A stretch of DNA of 5,726 nt from Bacteroidales bacterium (GTDB lineage: Bacteria; Bacteroidota; Bacteroidia; Bacteroidales; 4484-276): assembly GCA_018400545.1 (NCBI GenBank), contig JAGYLT010000163.1, positions 1-5,726 on the forward strand. Direction: 5' to 3'. The first letter of the stretch is position 1; each line of letters opens with the position of its first letter. The position numbers were made by a program, and so were the translations under genes. This document shows positions 1 through 5,726 of this stretch, piece by piece. The notes below the pieces were generated by a model. That model saw only the letters and a list, made by a program, of their open reading frames with translations, made no database searches and was not told the origin of the DNA.

Positions 1-565
1 CCCAGATTTTCTTCAATGCCATTTCGCGGGGCAGCACATCATTAATTTTGAGGCAAAGCATGCGCAGCAATTCGGCTTCACGGGGTGAGAGTTTTTGCTC
101 ATCCCCATCCAGGCTGAGGATTCGATGCGGATAGTTAAAATTGTACTTCCCGATTTGAAACTCGTCTTTTTCTTCCTGCTTTTCGCGATCTGTTTCATTG
201 CGCTTCAAAATGGCCCTGATCTTGCAGAGCAAAACCTCAGAATCAAAAGGTTTGGTGATGTAGTCGTCGGCACCCAGGCTGAAACCCTTCAGGATGTCTT
301 CCTTCAGGGTTTTGGCAGTGAGAAAAATCAATGGTATGCTTCTATCGGCAAAGCGAATCTCTTTGGCAATCTGAAATCCATCCACATTGGGCAGCATCAC
401 GTCAAGGATGCAAATGTCGAAATCATCCGACCGGAACTCTTTCACGGCATGTTTTCCGTCATCTACCCAATGCACCACAAAATCATGTATTTCAAGATAG
501 GATTTGAGCACCGCCCCGAAATTGTGGTCGTCCTCCACCATAAAAACGAGTATCTTATTTCCCAT
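1..565 (-). CDS. OmpR/PhoB-family response regulator (RprY-like), 3' end cut by window edge
   Basis: This is the DNA-binding response regulator of a two-component system. Reading leftward from ATG at 565, 188 codons are visible without a stop. Residues 5-120 form a receiver domain: acidic pocket Glu11/Asp12 (VEDD), phospho-acceptor Asp55 in CILDVMLP, the switch residue Thr83 in FLTAKT, and Lys105 in the ITKPF motif. After a charged linker (about 122-134), residues 135-188 match the start of an OmpR-type winged helix (LSPREAELLRML, then LPREMALKKIW). The recognition helix and roughly 40 residues lie beyond position 1. The stretch TAKTLKEDIL and the whole receiver resemble Bacteroidetes RprY-type regulators; this is from memory of the family. 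The gene sits 12 bases after a lipoprotein gene and probably shares its transcript. No histidine kinase gene is in view. The family call is secure; the regulon is unknown. Confidence 0.95.
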   Translation of the reverse strand, partial: MGNKILVFMVEDDHNFGAVLKSYLEIHDFVVHWVDDGKHAVKEFRSDDFDICILDVMLPNVDGFQIAKEIRFADRSIPLIFLTAKTLKEDILKGFSLGADDYITKPFDSEVLLCKIRAILKRNETDREKQEEKDEFQIGKYNFNYPHRILSLDGDEQKLSPREAELLRMLCLKINDVLPREMALKKIW

Positions 566-577
566 AGCGCGTTTTAA

Positions 578-1909
578 TTATTTGTATAAAAGATGGAAAT
601 TCAAAATATCGTTTTCAACGGCATATTCTTCAACAATTTCACCCGAAAAGGTCATTGTATAAAGCGTATTTCCGGATGCCGCCCAGATCAATTCATTTAA
701 ATCGTCATACCCAAGTGCAACCACATTGGGCAGATCGCTAACCTGGTAAATCGATTCCTCATATTTATAATGGTATATCCCATTTTCAGTGGCTAATAAA
801 ACCTGAGATCCGCTAACAAAACAACTGTAGTTTAGTTTCTCATCCGGCAAACTGAAAGGCTCATAAGGATCGCTGAAAGGACTGGAAATGCCGTGGAACT
901 TTTTAGTGTCCAGTTTTCCATCACTATTGTTGGCAAATATCAGTATTTCAGAATTACTTAAATTCGTAAAACCAACCGGCTCAAAAGTAATGGGTTGGGA
1001 ATACAGGATCATCCCTCCTTTTAAATTACTTGTTACCCACCAGTTTTGAGATACATTGCTGCGCTGAAAACCCGGGCTGTAGAGTTTGTCGCTGTTAAGA
1101 TGCATCAATTGTGGAACAACATTGCTCAGGCCCTCAGCCTGATAACTCTTTATTCCATCACGATTATATCCTTTTACAAGACCGTCCCAATAAGAAACAT
1201 ACAATAAATCATCGTAAAACTTTACATCCGTGAAATATGGCTGGACAGGATTGGATATAATGGGCACATTCCATTCGGGTGCGTAGGTATCTGCATCATA
1301 AACCGTTAAATCCCCAAAATTTGATCCCGCAATCACAAATTTTTTTCTGGCAGATTGAACATCACTGCCGGCATAATTTCCCTGAAAAGTAAATTCATGT
1401 AACAACTCCAGCGCTGGGCTTAAGGTTTTAACAGATGTTGTGTTTGAAGTTAAGTTCGAAATAAGCCATATGCTGTGAAGTTCTTTTGGAGTACCACTGA
1501 TATAAACCTGGACAGATTCATTGGTTTGTCCATTATCCGGAGCAGTAGCAGTAACAGTAAGCGTAAAAAGCTCATCGAAGGAGAACCAGCTTTCAAAAGG
1601 AAAGTATAAGATGATGCTGTCTCCCGGAGTAACCGTCGAATAATGAGAATCTGAAATAATAAAATGGATATTCCTCCAAAGTCTAAGCGTTAAATCCACC
1701 TTGCTGTAATCCGATTTTATGTTCATGATCACAGCGATGGTATCCGAACTGTTAAACTCAGTGTAGTTTTTTGGGGATACTATTTCAATATCCGGGCCGA
1801 TGGGAATAACCACAGGCTCATCCTCAACCGGGCAACCCACAAGGATTAATGCCATGACAAACAACAATATTAGTTGACAGAAATTTGTGATAATTTGCAA
1901 TGCTTTCAT
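578..1909 (-). CDS. Predicted surface lipoprotein with Ig-like and beta-propeller-like regions
   Basis: This is a 443-residue protein of unknown function. Residues 1-25 are a lipoprotein signal peptide with a hydrophobic core (LILLFVMALI) and lipobox LVGC, so Cys26 should be lipidated after cleavage by signal peptidase II. The acidic VEDE at 28-31 resembles the lipoprotein export signals that send Bacteroidetes lipoproteins to the cell surface (inference). Residues about 40-138 look like an Ig-like beta-sandwich (IEIVSPKNYTEF opening, alternating strands, TLTVTATAPDNG near the end). Residues about 145-443 consist of repeated short beta-strands with phrases such as GDLTVYDADTY, DLLYVSYWDG and VLLATENGIYHY, as in beta-propellers of the WD40 or PQQ type; the blade number was not determined. 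No catalytic motif was recognised. It is the first gene of a leftward pair with the response regulator, so it may be a sensor, a target or only a neighbour. Confidence 0.85.
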   Translation of the reverse strand: MKALQIITNFCQLILLFVMALILVGCPVEDEPVVIPIGPDIEIVSPKNYTEFNSSDTIAVIMNIKSDYSKVDLTLRLWRNIHFIISDSHYSTVTPGDSIILYFPFESWFSFDELFTLTVTATAPDNGQTNESVQVYISGTPKELHSIWLISNLTSNTTSVKTLSPALELLHEFTFQGNYAGSDVQSARKKFVIAGSNFGDLTVYDADTYAPEWNVPIISNPVQPYFTDVKFYDDLLYVSYWDGLVKGYNRDGIKSYQAEGLSNVVPQLMHLNSDKLYSPGFQRSNVSQNWWVTSNLKGGMILYSQPITFEPVGFTNLSNSEILIFANNSDGKLDTKKFHGISSPFSDPYEPFSLPDEKLNYSCFVSGSQVLLATENGIYHYKYEESIYQVSDLPNVVALGYDDLNELIWAASGNTLYTMTFSGEIVEEYAVENDILNFHLLYK

Positions 1910-1931
1910 TTTTCTTCTTAATTTTATTGCG

Positions 1932-1939
1932 TAAAGATA
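1932..1939 (-). promoter_or_regulatory. Possible -7 element for the lipoprotein/response regulator pair
   Basis: On the minus strand this reads TATCTTTA, which matches the Bacteroidetes -7 consensus TAnnTTTG at all but the last base. It lies 22 bases before the lipoprotein ATG, so the leader would be short. The -33 region is only a poor match (GTTTT at 1963-1959, already inside the exonuclease coding sequence). This is tentative. The same 42-base gap must also serve the rightward exonuclease gene, for which no convincing element was seen. Confidence 0.3.
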
Positions 1940-1951
1940 AAAACAATAGCT

Positions 1952-2659
1952 ATGATTGAAAACTTACGCCTGGAAGACGTTTTATTCCTCGACATCGAAA
2001 CGGTGCCCCAATTCCCCGAATACACGGACATGCCGGAGAGGCTCAAGCTCCTTTGGGACAAAAAAGCTTCGCAAATTGCAAAAGCTGAAACCGACACACC
2101 TCTTGAGCTGTTTCCACGTGCCGGAATCTACGCCGAGTTCGGCAAGATCATTTGCATTTCAACGGGCATCATCCACGATTCAACATTTCGCGTTAAATCA
2201 TTTTACGGAGATGACGAAAAAATGCTTCTGCAGGAATTTGCGGATTTGCTCAACAAGTTTTACAACCAGCCCAACCATCTGCTTTGCGGCCACAACGGGA
2301 AGGAATTTGATTTCCCCTACATCGCCCGGCGGATGCTGGTAAACGGTATCTCACTGCCCAAAATACTGAACCTCCACGGAAAAAAGCCCTGGGAAGTCCA
2401 GCACCTCGACACCATGGAACTCTGGCGGTTTGGCGATTATAAAAATTTCACATCCCTGCAATTGCTCACCACCATTTTTGATATTCCCAGTCCGAAAGAC
2501 GATATCGATGGCAGCATGGTAGGCGAAGTTTACTGGAAGGAGAAAAACCTGGAGCGGATTGTGGAATATTGCCAGAAGGATACGCTGGCTGTTGCTCAAC
2601 TGCTTCTGCGTTACCAGGGAAAACCACTCATCGGGAAAGATGATGTGGTAATTCCTTAG
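1952..2659 (+). CDS. Predicted 3'-5' exonuclease, PolB-exonuclease-like (DEDDy, RNase H fold)
   Basis: This is a 235-residue predicted cytoplasmic 3'-5' exonuclease of the stand-alone family related to the proofreading domain of DNA polymerase B (DNA_pol_B_exo2 type). All motifs of a DEDDy nuclease are present. Exo I has Asp14 and Glu16 in FLDIETVP. Exo II has Asp120 in GHNGKEFDFPYIARR. Exo III has Tyr206 and Asp210 in YCQKD. These acidic residues bind the two metal ions. Asp153 in HLDTMELW is typical of this family. Length is that of an exonuclease domain alone, with no polymerase part. The ATG at 1952 is preceded by an A-rich leader without a Shine-Dalgarno sequence, and the protein begins ENLRLEDVLFLDIET, as family members do. 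The gene is divergent from the lipoprotein and 108 bases upstream of the dehydrogenase. The substrate (DNA or RNA, repair or turnover) cannot be told. Confidence 0.92.
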   Translation: MIENLRLEDVLFLDIETVPQFPEYTDMPERLKLLWDKKASQIAKAETDTPLELFPRAGIYAEFGKIICISTGIIHDSTFRVKSFYGDDEKMLLQEFADLLNKFYNQPNHLLCGHNGKEFDFPYIARRMLVNGISLPKILNLHGKKPWEVQHLDTMELWRFGDYKNFTSLQLLTTIFDIPSPKDDIDGSMVGEVYWKEKNLERIVEYCQKDTLAVAQLLLRYQGKPLIGKDDVVIP

Positions 2660-2677
2660 CAATGTTATGTTTCTTCG

Positions 2678-2685
2678 TAAATTTG
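2678..2685 (+). promoter_or_regulatory. Candidate Bacteroidetes -7 promoter element
   Basis: TAAATTTG fits the TAnnTTTG consensus exactly and lies in the 108-base gap before the aldehyde dehydrogenase, 82 bases before its ATG. That implies a leader of about 75 bases for a dehydrogenase-STAS transcript. No good TTTG is found at the expected -33 position (only TTAG around 2656-2659, overlapping the exonuclease stop codon), so the call is weak. An eight-base motif with two free positions can arise by chance in A/T-rich DNA. Confidence 0.35.
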
Positions 2686-2711
2686 TCAGGTAAACCCAGT
2701 GAAAAAAAATA

Positions 2712-2730
2712 CGTTCAACATTTTTGAGCG
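2712..2730. other. Small hairpin in the leader of the aldehyde dehydrogenase gene
   Basis: CGTTCAA (2712-2718) can pair with TTGAGCG (2724-2730) across a 5-base loop, with one G-U pair in the plus-strand RNA. Eight A residues lie just to the left (2702-2709). On the minus strand the hairpin is therefore followed after two bases by a T-run, like a weak intrinsic terminator. No leftward gene enters here, so its role, if any, is unclear. It starts 56 bases upstream of the dehydrogenase ATG. Confidence 0.25.
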
Positions 2731-2767
2731 AAAAATATCAATCAAAAGTTAACCAAATTCAGCTCAT

Positions 2768-4198
2768 ATGAAATCCTACAAAGAAATTGCTGATGAAATT
2801 ATTGGCAATGCCGTGATTGCCGGCGCCGTTTTCAATCAGTTCAGTCAGGCGGAAACTGATACGATTGTAACCAATGTTTACAAGGCCGGATTCGACAGCC
2901 GCGTGAAACTGGCCAAAATGGCCGCCGAAGAAACCGACCTTGGTATTTGGCAGCATAAAGTGATAAAAAATGTGGTGGGCACACATCTGGTTTATGAAAG
3001 TATTAAACATGAACGCACTGCCGGCATCATTTCGGAAGATCATGTTTCGGGAGATGTGGAGATCGCCCAGCCTATCGGCCCCATTTTCAGCATTATCCCG
3101 GTAACCAATCCCACATCCACGGTGATGTTTAAGATTCTGATTTCGCTAAAATCCAGAAATCCCATCATCATCAGTCCGCCCCGGAAGGCGCCCAAAGCCT
3201 GCTCCGAAACCGTTAAAATCTGCTATGATGCAGCCATCGCTACCGGTGCCCCGGAAGATTGCATTCAGATTTTGCCCGAAACAAACCGGGAACTCACCCA
3301 CGAATTTATGGTTCATCCCAAAACCGCATTGATCCTGGCAACCGGTGGAACCGGACTGGTGCATGCGGCATACAGTTCCGGAAATCCTGCCCTTGGCGTG
3401 GGCCCCGGCAACGTCCCCGTTTTCATCGACCGCAGCGCGGATATTTCGTTTACCGTTGACAGCATCATCAGTTCCAAAACTTTTGATAACGGAACCATCT
3501 GCGCCAGCGAGCAGGCCATTGTGTGCGAGAAATCGCTTGCACCTGCTCTCCGGGCCGAATTCGAAGAAAAGGACTGCTATTTCCTGAATGAAGATCAAAT
3601 TTCAAAACTGGAAAAAGTAGTTTTCAATTACGAAAAAGGAATTATGAGTGCCGACATTGTGGGCAAATCAGTGCAGTTTATCGCCGGACTAGCGGGGATA
3701 TCAGTTCCTGAAGAAACCAAAATTATGATTGCCCCGCAAAATCAACTGGGGAAAGAGTATCCGCTGTCGCAGGAAATTCTGGCACCCATCCTGGCATTTT
3801 ATGAATGTGATGATTACGATGAGGCGATCAAGCTGTGCATCGACCTGAATTACCTTGGCGGAGTCGGGCATACGGCATGCATCTACGCAAATGATGATGT
3901 CAGGGTACGTGAATTTTCGCAACTGATGAACGCGGGGCGCATCATGGTTAACACCCCGTCAGTGCATGGAGCGGTGGGTGGAATGTTCAACGATCTGCAC
4001 ACTTCATTCACCCTGGGTTGCGGAAGCGGGGGTAAAAACATCACCACCGAAAATGTTTCGGCGCGTAACCTGATCAATATTCAGCGCGTTTGCAGGCCAC
4101 GGAAAAACGAGAAATGGTTTGCATTCGACCAGGAGAACTTCCTGAATGAATCGTACGGATATGAAAAATTTATAAAAGCGTATTTTAAAAACCATTAA
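2768..4198 (+). CDS. CoA-acylating aldehyde dehydrogenase (AdhE N-domain/EutE-like)
   Basis: This is a 476-residue NAD(P)-dependent enzyme expected to interconvert an aldehyde and its acyl-CoA, for example acetaldehyde and acetyl-CoA. Catalytic Cys245 lies in [11 protein letters not shown], close to the AdhE aldehyde-dehydrogenase signature. The general-base Glu motif of hydrolytic aldehyde dehydrogenases (ELGG type) is replaced by [12 protein letters not shown] (210-221), as in acylating members. The cofactor-binding region includes [20 protein letters not shown] (103-122) and [15 protein letters not shown] (191-205). The C-terminal [20 protein letters not shown] also fits. Length matches single-domain EutE or SucD proteins (about 450-470). 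The iron alcohol dehydrogenase half of AdhE is absent; only a tail of about 30 residues follows the domain. The N-terminus begins directly with the AdhE-like helix and lacks an evident microcompartment targeting peptide. The acyl group (acetyl, succinyl or butyryl) cannot be decided. The stop overlaps the STAS start, suggesting one operon. Confidence 0.93.
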   Translation: MKSYKEIADEIIGNAVIAGAVFNQFSQAETDTIVTNVYKAGFDSRVKLAKMAAEETDLGIWQHKVIKNVVGTHLVYESIKHERTAGIISEDHVSGDVEIAQPIGPIFSIIPVTNPTSTVMFKILISLKSRNPIIISPPRKAPKACSETVKICYDAAIATGAPEDCIQILPETNRELTHEFMVHPKTALILATGGTGLVHAAYSSGNPALGVGPGNVPVFIDRSADISFTVDSIISSKTFDNGTICASEQAIVCEKSLAPALRAEFEEKDCYFLNEDQISKLEKVVFNYEKGIMSADIVGKSVQFIAGLAGISVPEETKIMIAPQNQLGKEYPLSQEILAPILAFYECDDYDEAIKLCIDLNYLGGVGHTACIYANDDVRVREFSQLMNAGRIMVNTPSVHGAVGGMFNDLHTSFTLGCGSGGKNITTENVSARNLINIQRVCRPRKNEKWFAFDQENFLNESYGYEKFIKAYFKNH

Positions 4199-4530
4199 TG
4201 CAAAAAACCATGGCAGATTATATTTTCAATCACCACCAAAACATACTGCACTGTAAATTTAGCGGTAAACTCGATACCGACCTGTCGATAAAAATCAAAG
4301 AAGAACTGGAATATGAAGTGGACGAAAAACTACGGAAAGACCACAATAACCCACTTCAAGTTACTTTTGATTTTAAGGATGTGGAATTTGTGACCTCAGC
4401 ATTTATCAGGCTGTGCATCGTGATTGCAAAAAAAGCCGGTAAAACCAATTTCTCGATTGTCGGCACCAATCCATTTATTAAAAAGACCTTTAAAATTGCA
4501 GGGCTTGAACAGGAATTGAATATTTCGTAA
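4198..4530 (+). CDS. STAS-domain protein (anti-sigma factor antagonist-like)
   Basis: This 110-residue protein is almost entirely one STAS domain, the fold of SpoIIAA/RsbV proteins that bind and release kinase-type anti-sigma factors. A first strand (NILHCKFSGKLD) and a helix (about 29-47) are followed by the core strand and loop VTFDFKDVEFVTSAFIRLCIVIAKKAG (55-81), then a strand (NFSIVGTN) and a last helix (PFIKKTFKIAGLEQEL). Ser67 aligns with the phosphorylated Ser of SpoIIAA, but the usual DSSG is here TSAF, so control by phosphorylation is uncertain. The ATG at 4198 shares its A with the dehydrogenase stop (TAATG), suggesting translational coupling. A second ATG at 4210, giving a start MADYIF, is an equally plausible beginning. 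No serine kinase or PP2C phosphatase partner is in the window, so the target is unknown. No membrane segment is seen. Confidence 0.85.
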   Translation: MQKTMADYIFNHHQNILHCKFSGKLDTDLSIKIKEELEYEVDEKLRKDHNNPLQVTFDFKDVEFVTSAFIRLCIVIAKKAGKTNFSIVGTNPFIKKTFKIAGLEQELNIS

Positions 4531-4557
4531 TTCTTGCATCAGGTTATAATACATATT

Positions 4558-4800
4558 TTGAGGTGTTCAATTAAATACTTTGTTTAACCATCAGATAACA
4601 AATAATTTATTACAGGTTATTGATTTATAAACAGTGACAAAATGATTTTAATCGATTTATCAGAAATTTGACCACAGATAGCACAGATTAACACAGAATT
4701 ATTCTGATCAATGTTTATCTGTGTCAATCTGAGTAATCTGTGGTGAAAATTTTCCAGATTTCATAACCAAAGTAGTTAAGTAAATAGTTAAACACCTCAA
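4558..4800. repeat. Possible MITE-like element: 13-base inverted ends framing a palindrome
   Basis: TTGAGGTGTTCAA (4558-4570) and TTAAACACCTCAA (4788-4800) are inverted copies matching at 12 of 13 bases. They enclose 217 A/T-rich bases with no ORF. Immediately outside lie TACATATT (4550-4557) and TACATTTA (4801-4808), identical at 6 of 8 positions, which could be a decayed target-site duplication. The inner palindrome is off-centre. No transposase or second copy is in the window, so mobility is a hypothesis; the ends could also be an operator pair or chance. Confidence 0.35.
4671..4744. repeat. Imperfect palindromic repeat made of CACAGAT-type units
   Basis: The left arm (4671-4697) and right arm (4718-4744) are 27 bases each, complementary at 23 of 27 positions, around a 20-base spacer. 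Each arm is built of a short motif recurring every 9-10 bases: CACAGATAG, CACAGATTAA, CACAGAATT on the left, and ATCTGTG, ATCTGAG, ATCTGTG on the right. Transcribed RNA would form a long hairpin. Similar ACCACAGATTAACACAGAT palindromes are known to me as dispersed intergenic repeats in many environmental bacterial genomes; that is recall, not a search. No coding potential is evident. It lies between the STAS and peptidase genes and could also act as a transcription or RNA-stability barrier. Confidence 0.8.
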
Positions 4801-4830
4801 TACATTTAAATGACTAAATTTTATCATCCC

Positions 4831-5726
4831 ATGAGGCAAACACTTACATCGATCATTCTTTTGATCTTACCGGTTTTTATTTTTCCGCAGACTAATGTAA
4901 AAAATAATTATGACGATTACTTTACCGATGCCACGATGCGCGTGGATTATTTTCATACCGGCACAGCAACTGAAGAACATTTTTCTGTTGACCGGATTAT
5001 TAACGACGGCGCATGGGCCGGGAGCAAAACCCAACTCCTGGACAACCTGAACCGCGGATTATACTTTTTTGAAATCAGGGATGCTAAATCCGGTGAACCG
5101 ATTTACAGCCGCGGATTTGCCAGCATTTTCGGCGAATGGCAAACCATCCCGGAAGCCAAAACCCGATGGGGAACATTTCATGAATCGGCAAGATTTCCCT
5201 GGCCAAATAAACCTGTGGAACTGCTAATATTTAAAAGGGATGAGAAAAATAATTTTCAGGAAATCTGGCGAACCGGAATCGACCCCGAATCCCGTAAGGT
5301 AAACCCGGCCGAATACCAAAGTCCGTATAAAAGCTGGACGCTGATTGATAATGGCGATCCCACCCGCAAGGTGGACATCGTTATCCTGGGAGATGGTTAC
5401 ACTGCCGAAGAAATGGACAAGTTCCGGGCAGATGTGGAACGGCTAAGCACAGAATTGTTCAAGGTAGAACCCTTCATGTCGCGCAAGGCGGATTTTAACG
5501 TACTGGCTGTGGAAACCCCGGCAGCAAAAAGCGGCGTAAACAAGCCGCATCCCGGCGTTTTCAGGCGGACGCCACTGTCGATGTCATACAGCGCTTTCGA
5601 TTCGGAACGCTATGCGCTGGCCTACGACAACCGCACCATCCGCGATGTGGCATCCACCGTGCCTTACGATCACATGTTCATCCTCATAAACGAGGCAACC
5701 TATGGCGGTGGCGGAATCTTCAACCT
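4831..5726 (+). CDS. Secreted M64-family metallopeptidase, N-terminal part (cut by window edge)
   Basis: At least 298 residues of a secreted zinc peptidase of the M64 (IgA peptidase-like) family are visible. Residues 1-20 are a signal peptide (MRQ, then a hydrophobic run LTSIILLILPVFIF). Residues about 27-150 match the M64 N-terminal beta domain: YDDYFTDATMRVDYFHTG, then WAGSKTQLLDNLNRGLYFFEI and IYSRGFASIFGEWQT. The peptidase domain begins near 165 with the family hallmark DIVILGDGYTAEEMDKFRADVE (182-203), followed by FNVLAVETPAAKSGV and YDHMFILINEATYGGGGIFN. The HExxH zinc site is expected shortly after and lies outside the window, so activity cannot be judged. An in-frame ATG at 4810 would add MTKFYHP; the internal start is preferred because it gives a standard signal peptide. 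The cleavage site after Phe-Pro-Gln is atypical. Expected location is the periplasm, the outer membrane or outside the cell; a C-terminal sorting domain could lie downstream. Confidence 0.9.
   Translation, partial: MRQTLTSIILLILPVFIFPQTNVKNNYDDYFTDATMRVDYFHTGTATEEHFSVDRIINDGAWAGSKTQLLDNLNRGLYFFEIRDAKSGEPIYSRGFASIFGEWQTIPEAKTRWGTFHESARFPWPNKPVELLIFKRDEKNNFQEIWRTGIDPESRKVNPAEYQSPYKSWTLIDNGDPTRKVDIVILGDGYTAEEMDKFRADVERLSTELFKVEPFMSRKADFNVLAVETPAAKSGVNKPHPGVFRRTPLSMSYSAFDSERYALAYDNRTIRDVASTVPYDHMFILINEATYGGGGIFN

Noticed and set aside
95..577. Rightward 160-residue open frame
   Set aside because: It lies opposite the response regulator, whose minus-strand frame has every receiver-domain motif; the plus-strand translation resembles no family.
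1956..2342. Rightward 128-residue open frame overlapping the exonuclease start
   Set aside because: It is a frame-shifted shadow rich in Ser, Thr, Arg and Cys; the DEDDy motifs are all in the other frame.
3146..3598. Leftward 150-residue open frame inside the dehydrogenase
   Set aside because: It is a shadow of the aldehyde dehydrogenase catalytic region, and its Gly- and Phe-rich translation has no recognisable domain.
4531..4560. Intrinsic terminator after the STAS gene
   Set aside because: No stem followed by a T-run is found directly after the stop; any termination would have to involve the palindrome further on.
4540..4620. Direct repeat CAGGTTAT at 4540-4547 and 4613-4620
   Set aside because: Eight bases in A/T-rich non-coding DNA with no further flanking similarity is compatible with chance.
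4671..4744. CRISPR-like reading of the repeated CACAGAT units
   Set aside because: The units are only 7 bases, spaced 2-3 bases apart and inverted about a centre; there are no spacers or cas genes.
4801..4808. TACATTTA as a -7 promoter box for the peptidase gene
   Set aside because: It misses the final G of TAnnTTTG, has no TTTG at -33, and would place the transcript start almost on the start codon.

Overview
The window most likely comes from the chromosome of a Bacteroidota (Bacteroidetes) bacterium. The evidence is the RprY-like response regulator, a lipoprotein with an acidic stretch just after the lipid-bearing cysteine, an M64-type secreted peptidase, A/T-rich leaders without Shine-Dalgarno sequences, and a TAnnTTTG promoter-like element. 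The genus cannot be told from the sequence alone.

Layout: two genes run leftward. They are a surface-type lipoprotein (578-1909) and, 12 bases downstream of it, an OmpR/PhoB-family response regulator (1-565) that is cut by the left window edge. A 42-base divergent gap separates them from rightward genes: a DEDDy 3'-5' exonuclease of the PolB-exonuclease-like family (1952-2659), a CoA-acylating aldehyde dehydrogenase (2768-4198), and a small STAS-domain protein (4198-4530) whose start codon overlaps the dehydrogenase stop as TAATG. A 279-base non-coding stretch (4531-4809) follows. It holds a 74-base palindrome built from CACAGAT-type units, nested in a longer weak inverted-repeat frame. The window ends inside a secreted M64-family metallopeptidase gene (4831 to the edge), cut before its zinc site.

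How the genes may work together: two pairings look meaningful. The lipoprotein and response regulator are spaced like an operon, although no histidine kinase is visible. The acylating aldehyde dehydrogenase and the STAS protein are probably translationally coupled, which puts a partner-switch-type regulatory domain beside a fermentative enzyme. The exonuclease and the peptidase have no evident functional link to these. No CRISPR array, phage, transposase, toxin-antitoxin or defence system was seen. The most unexplained DNA is the palindromic repeat at 4671-4744 and its flanks.
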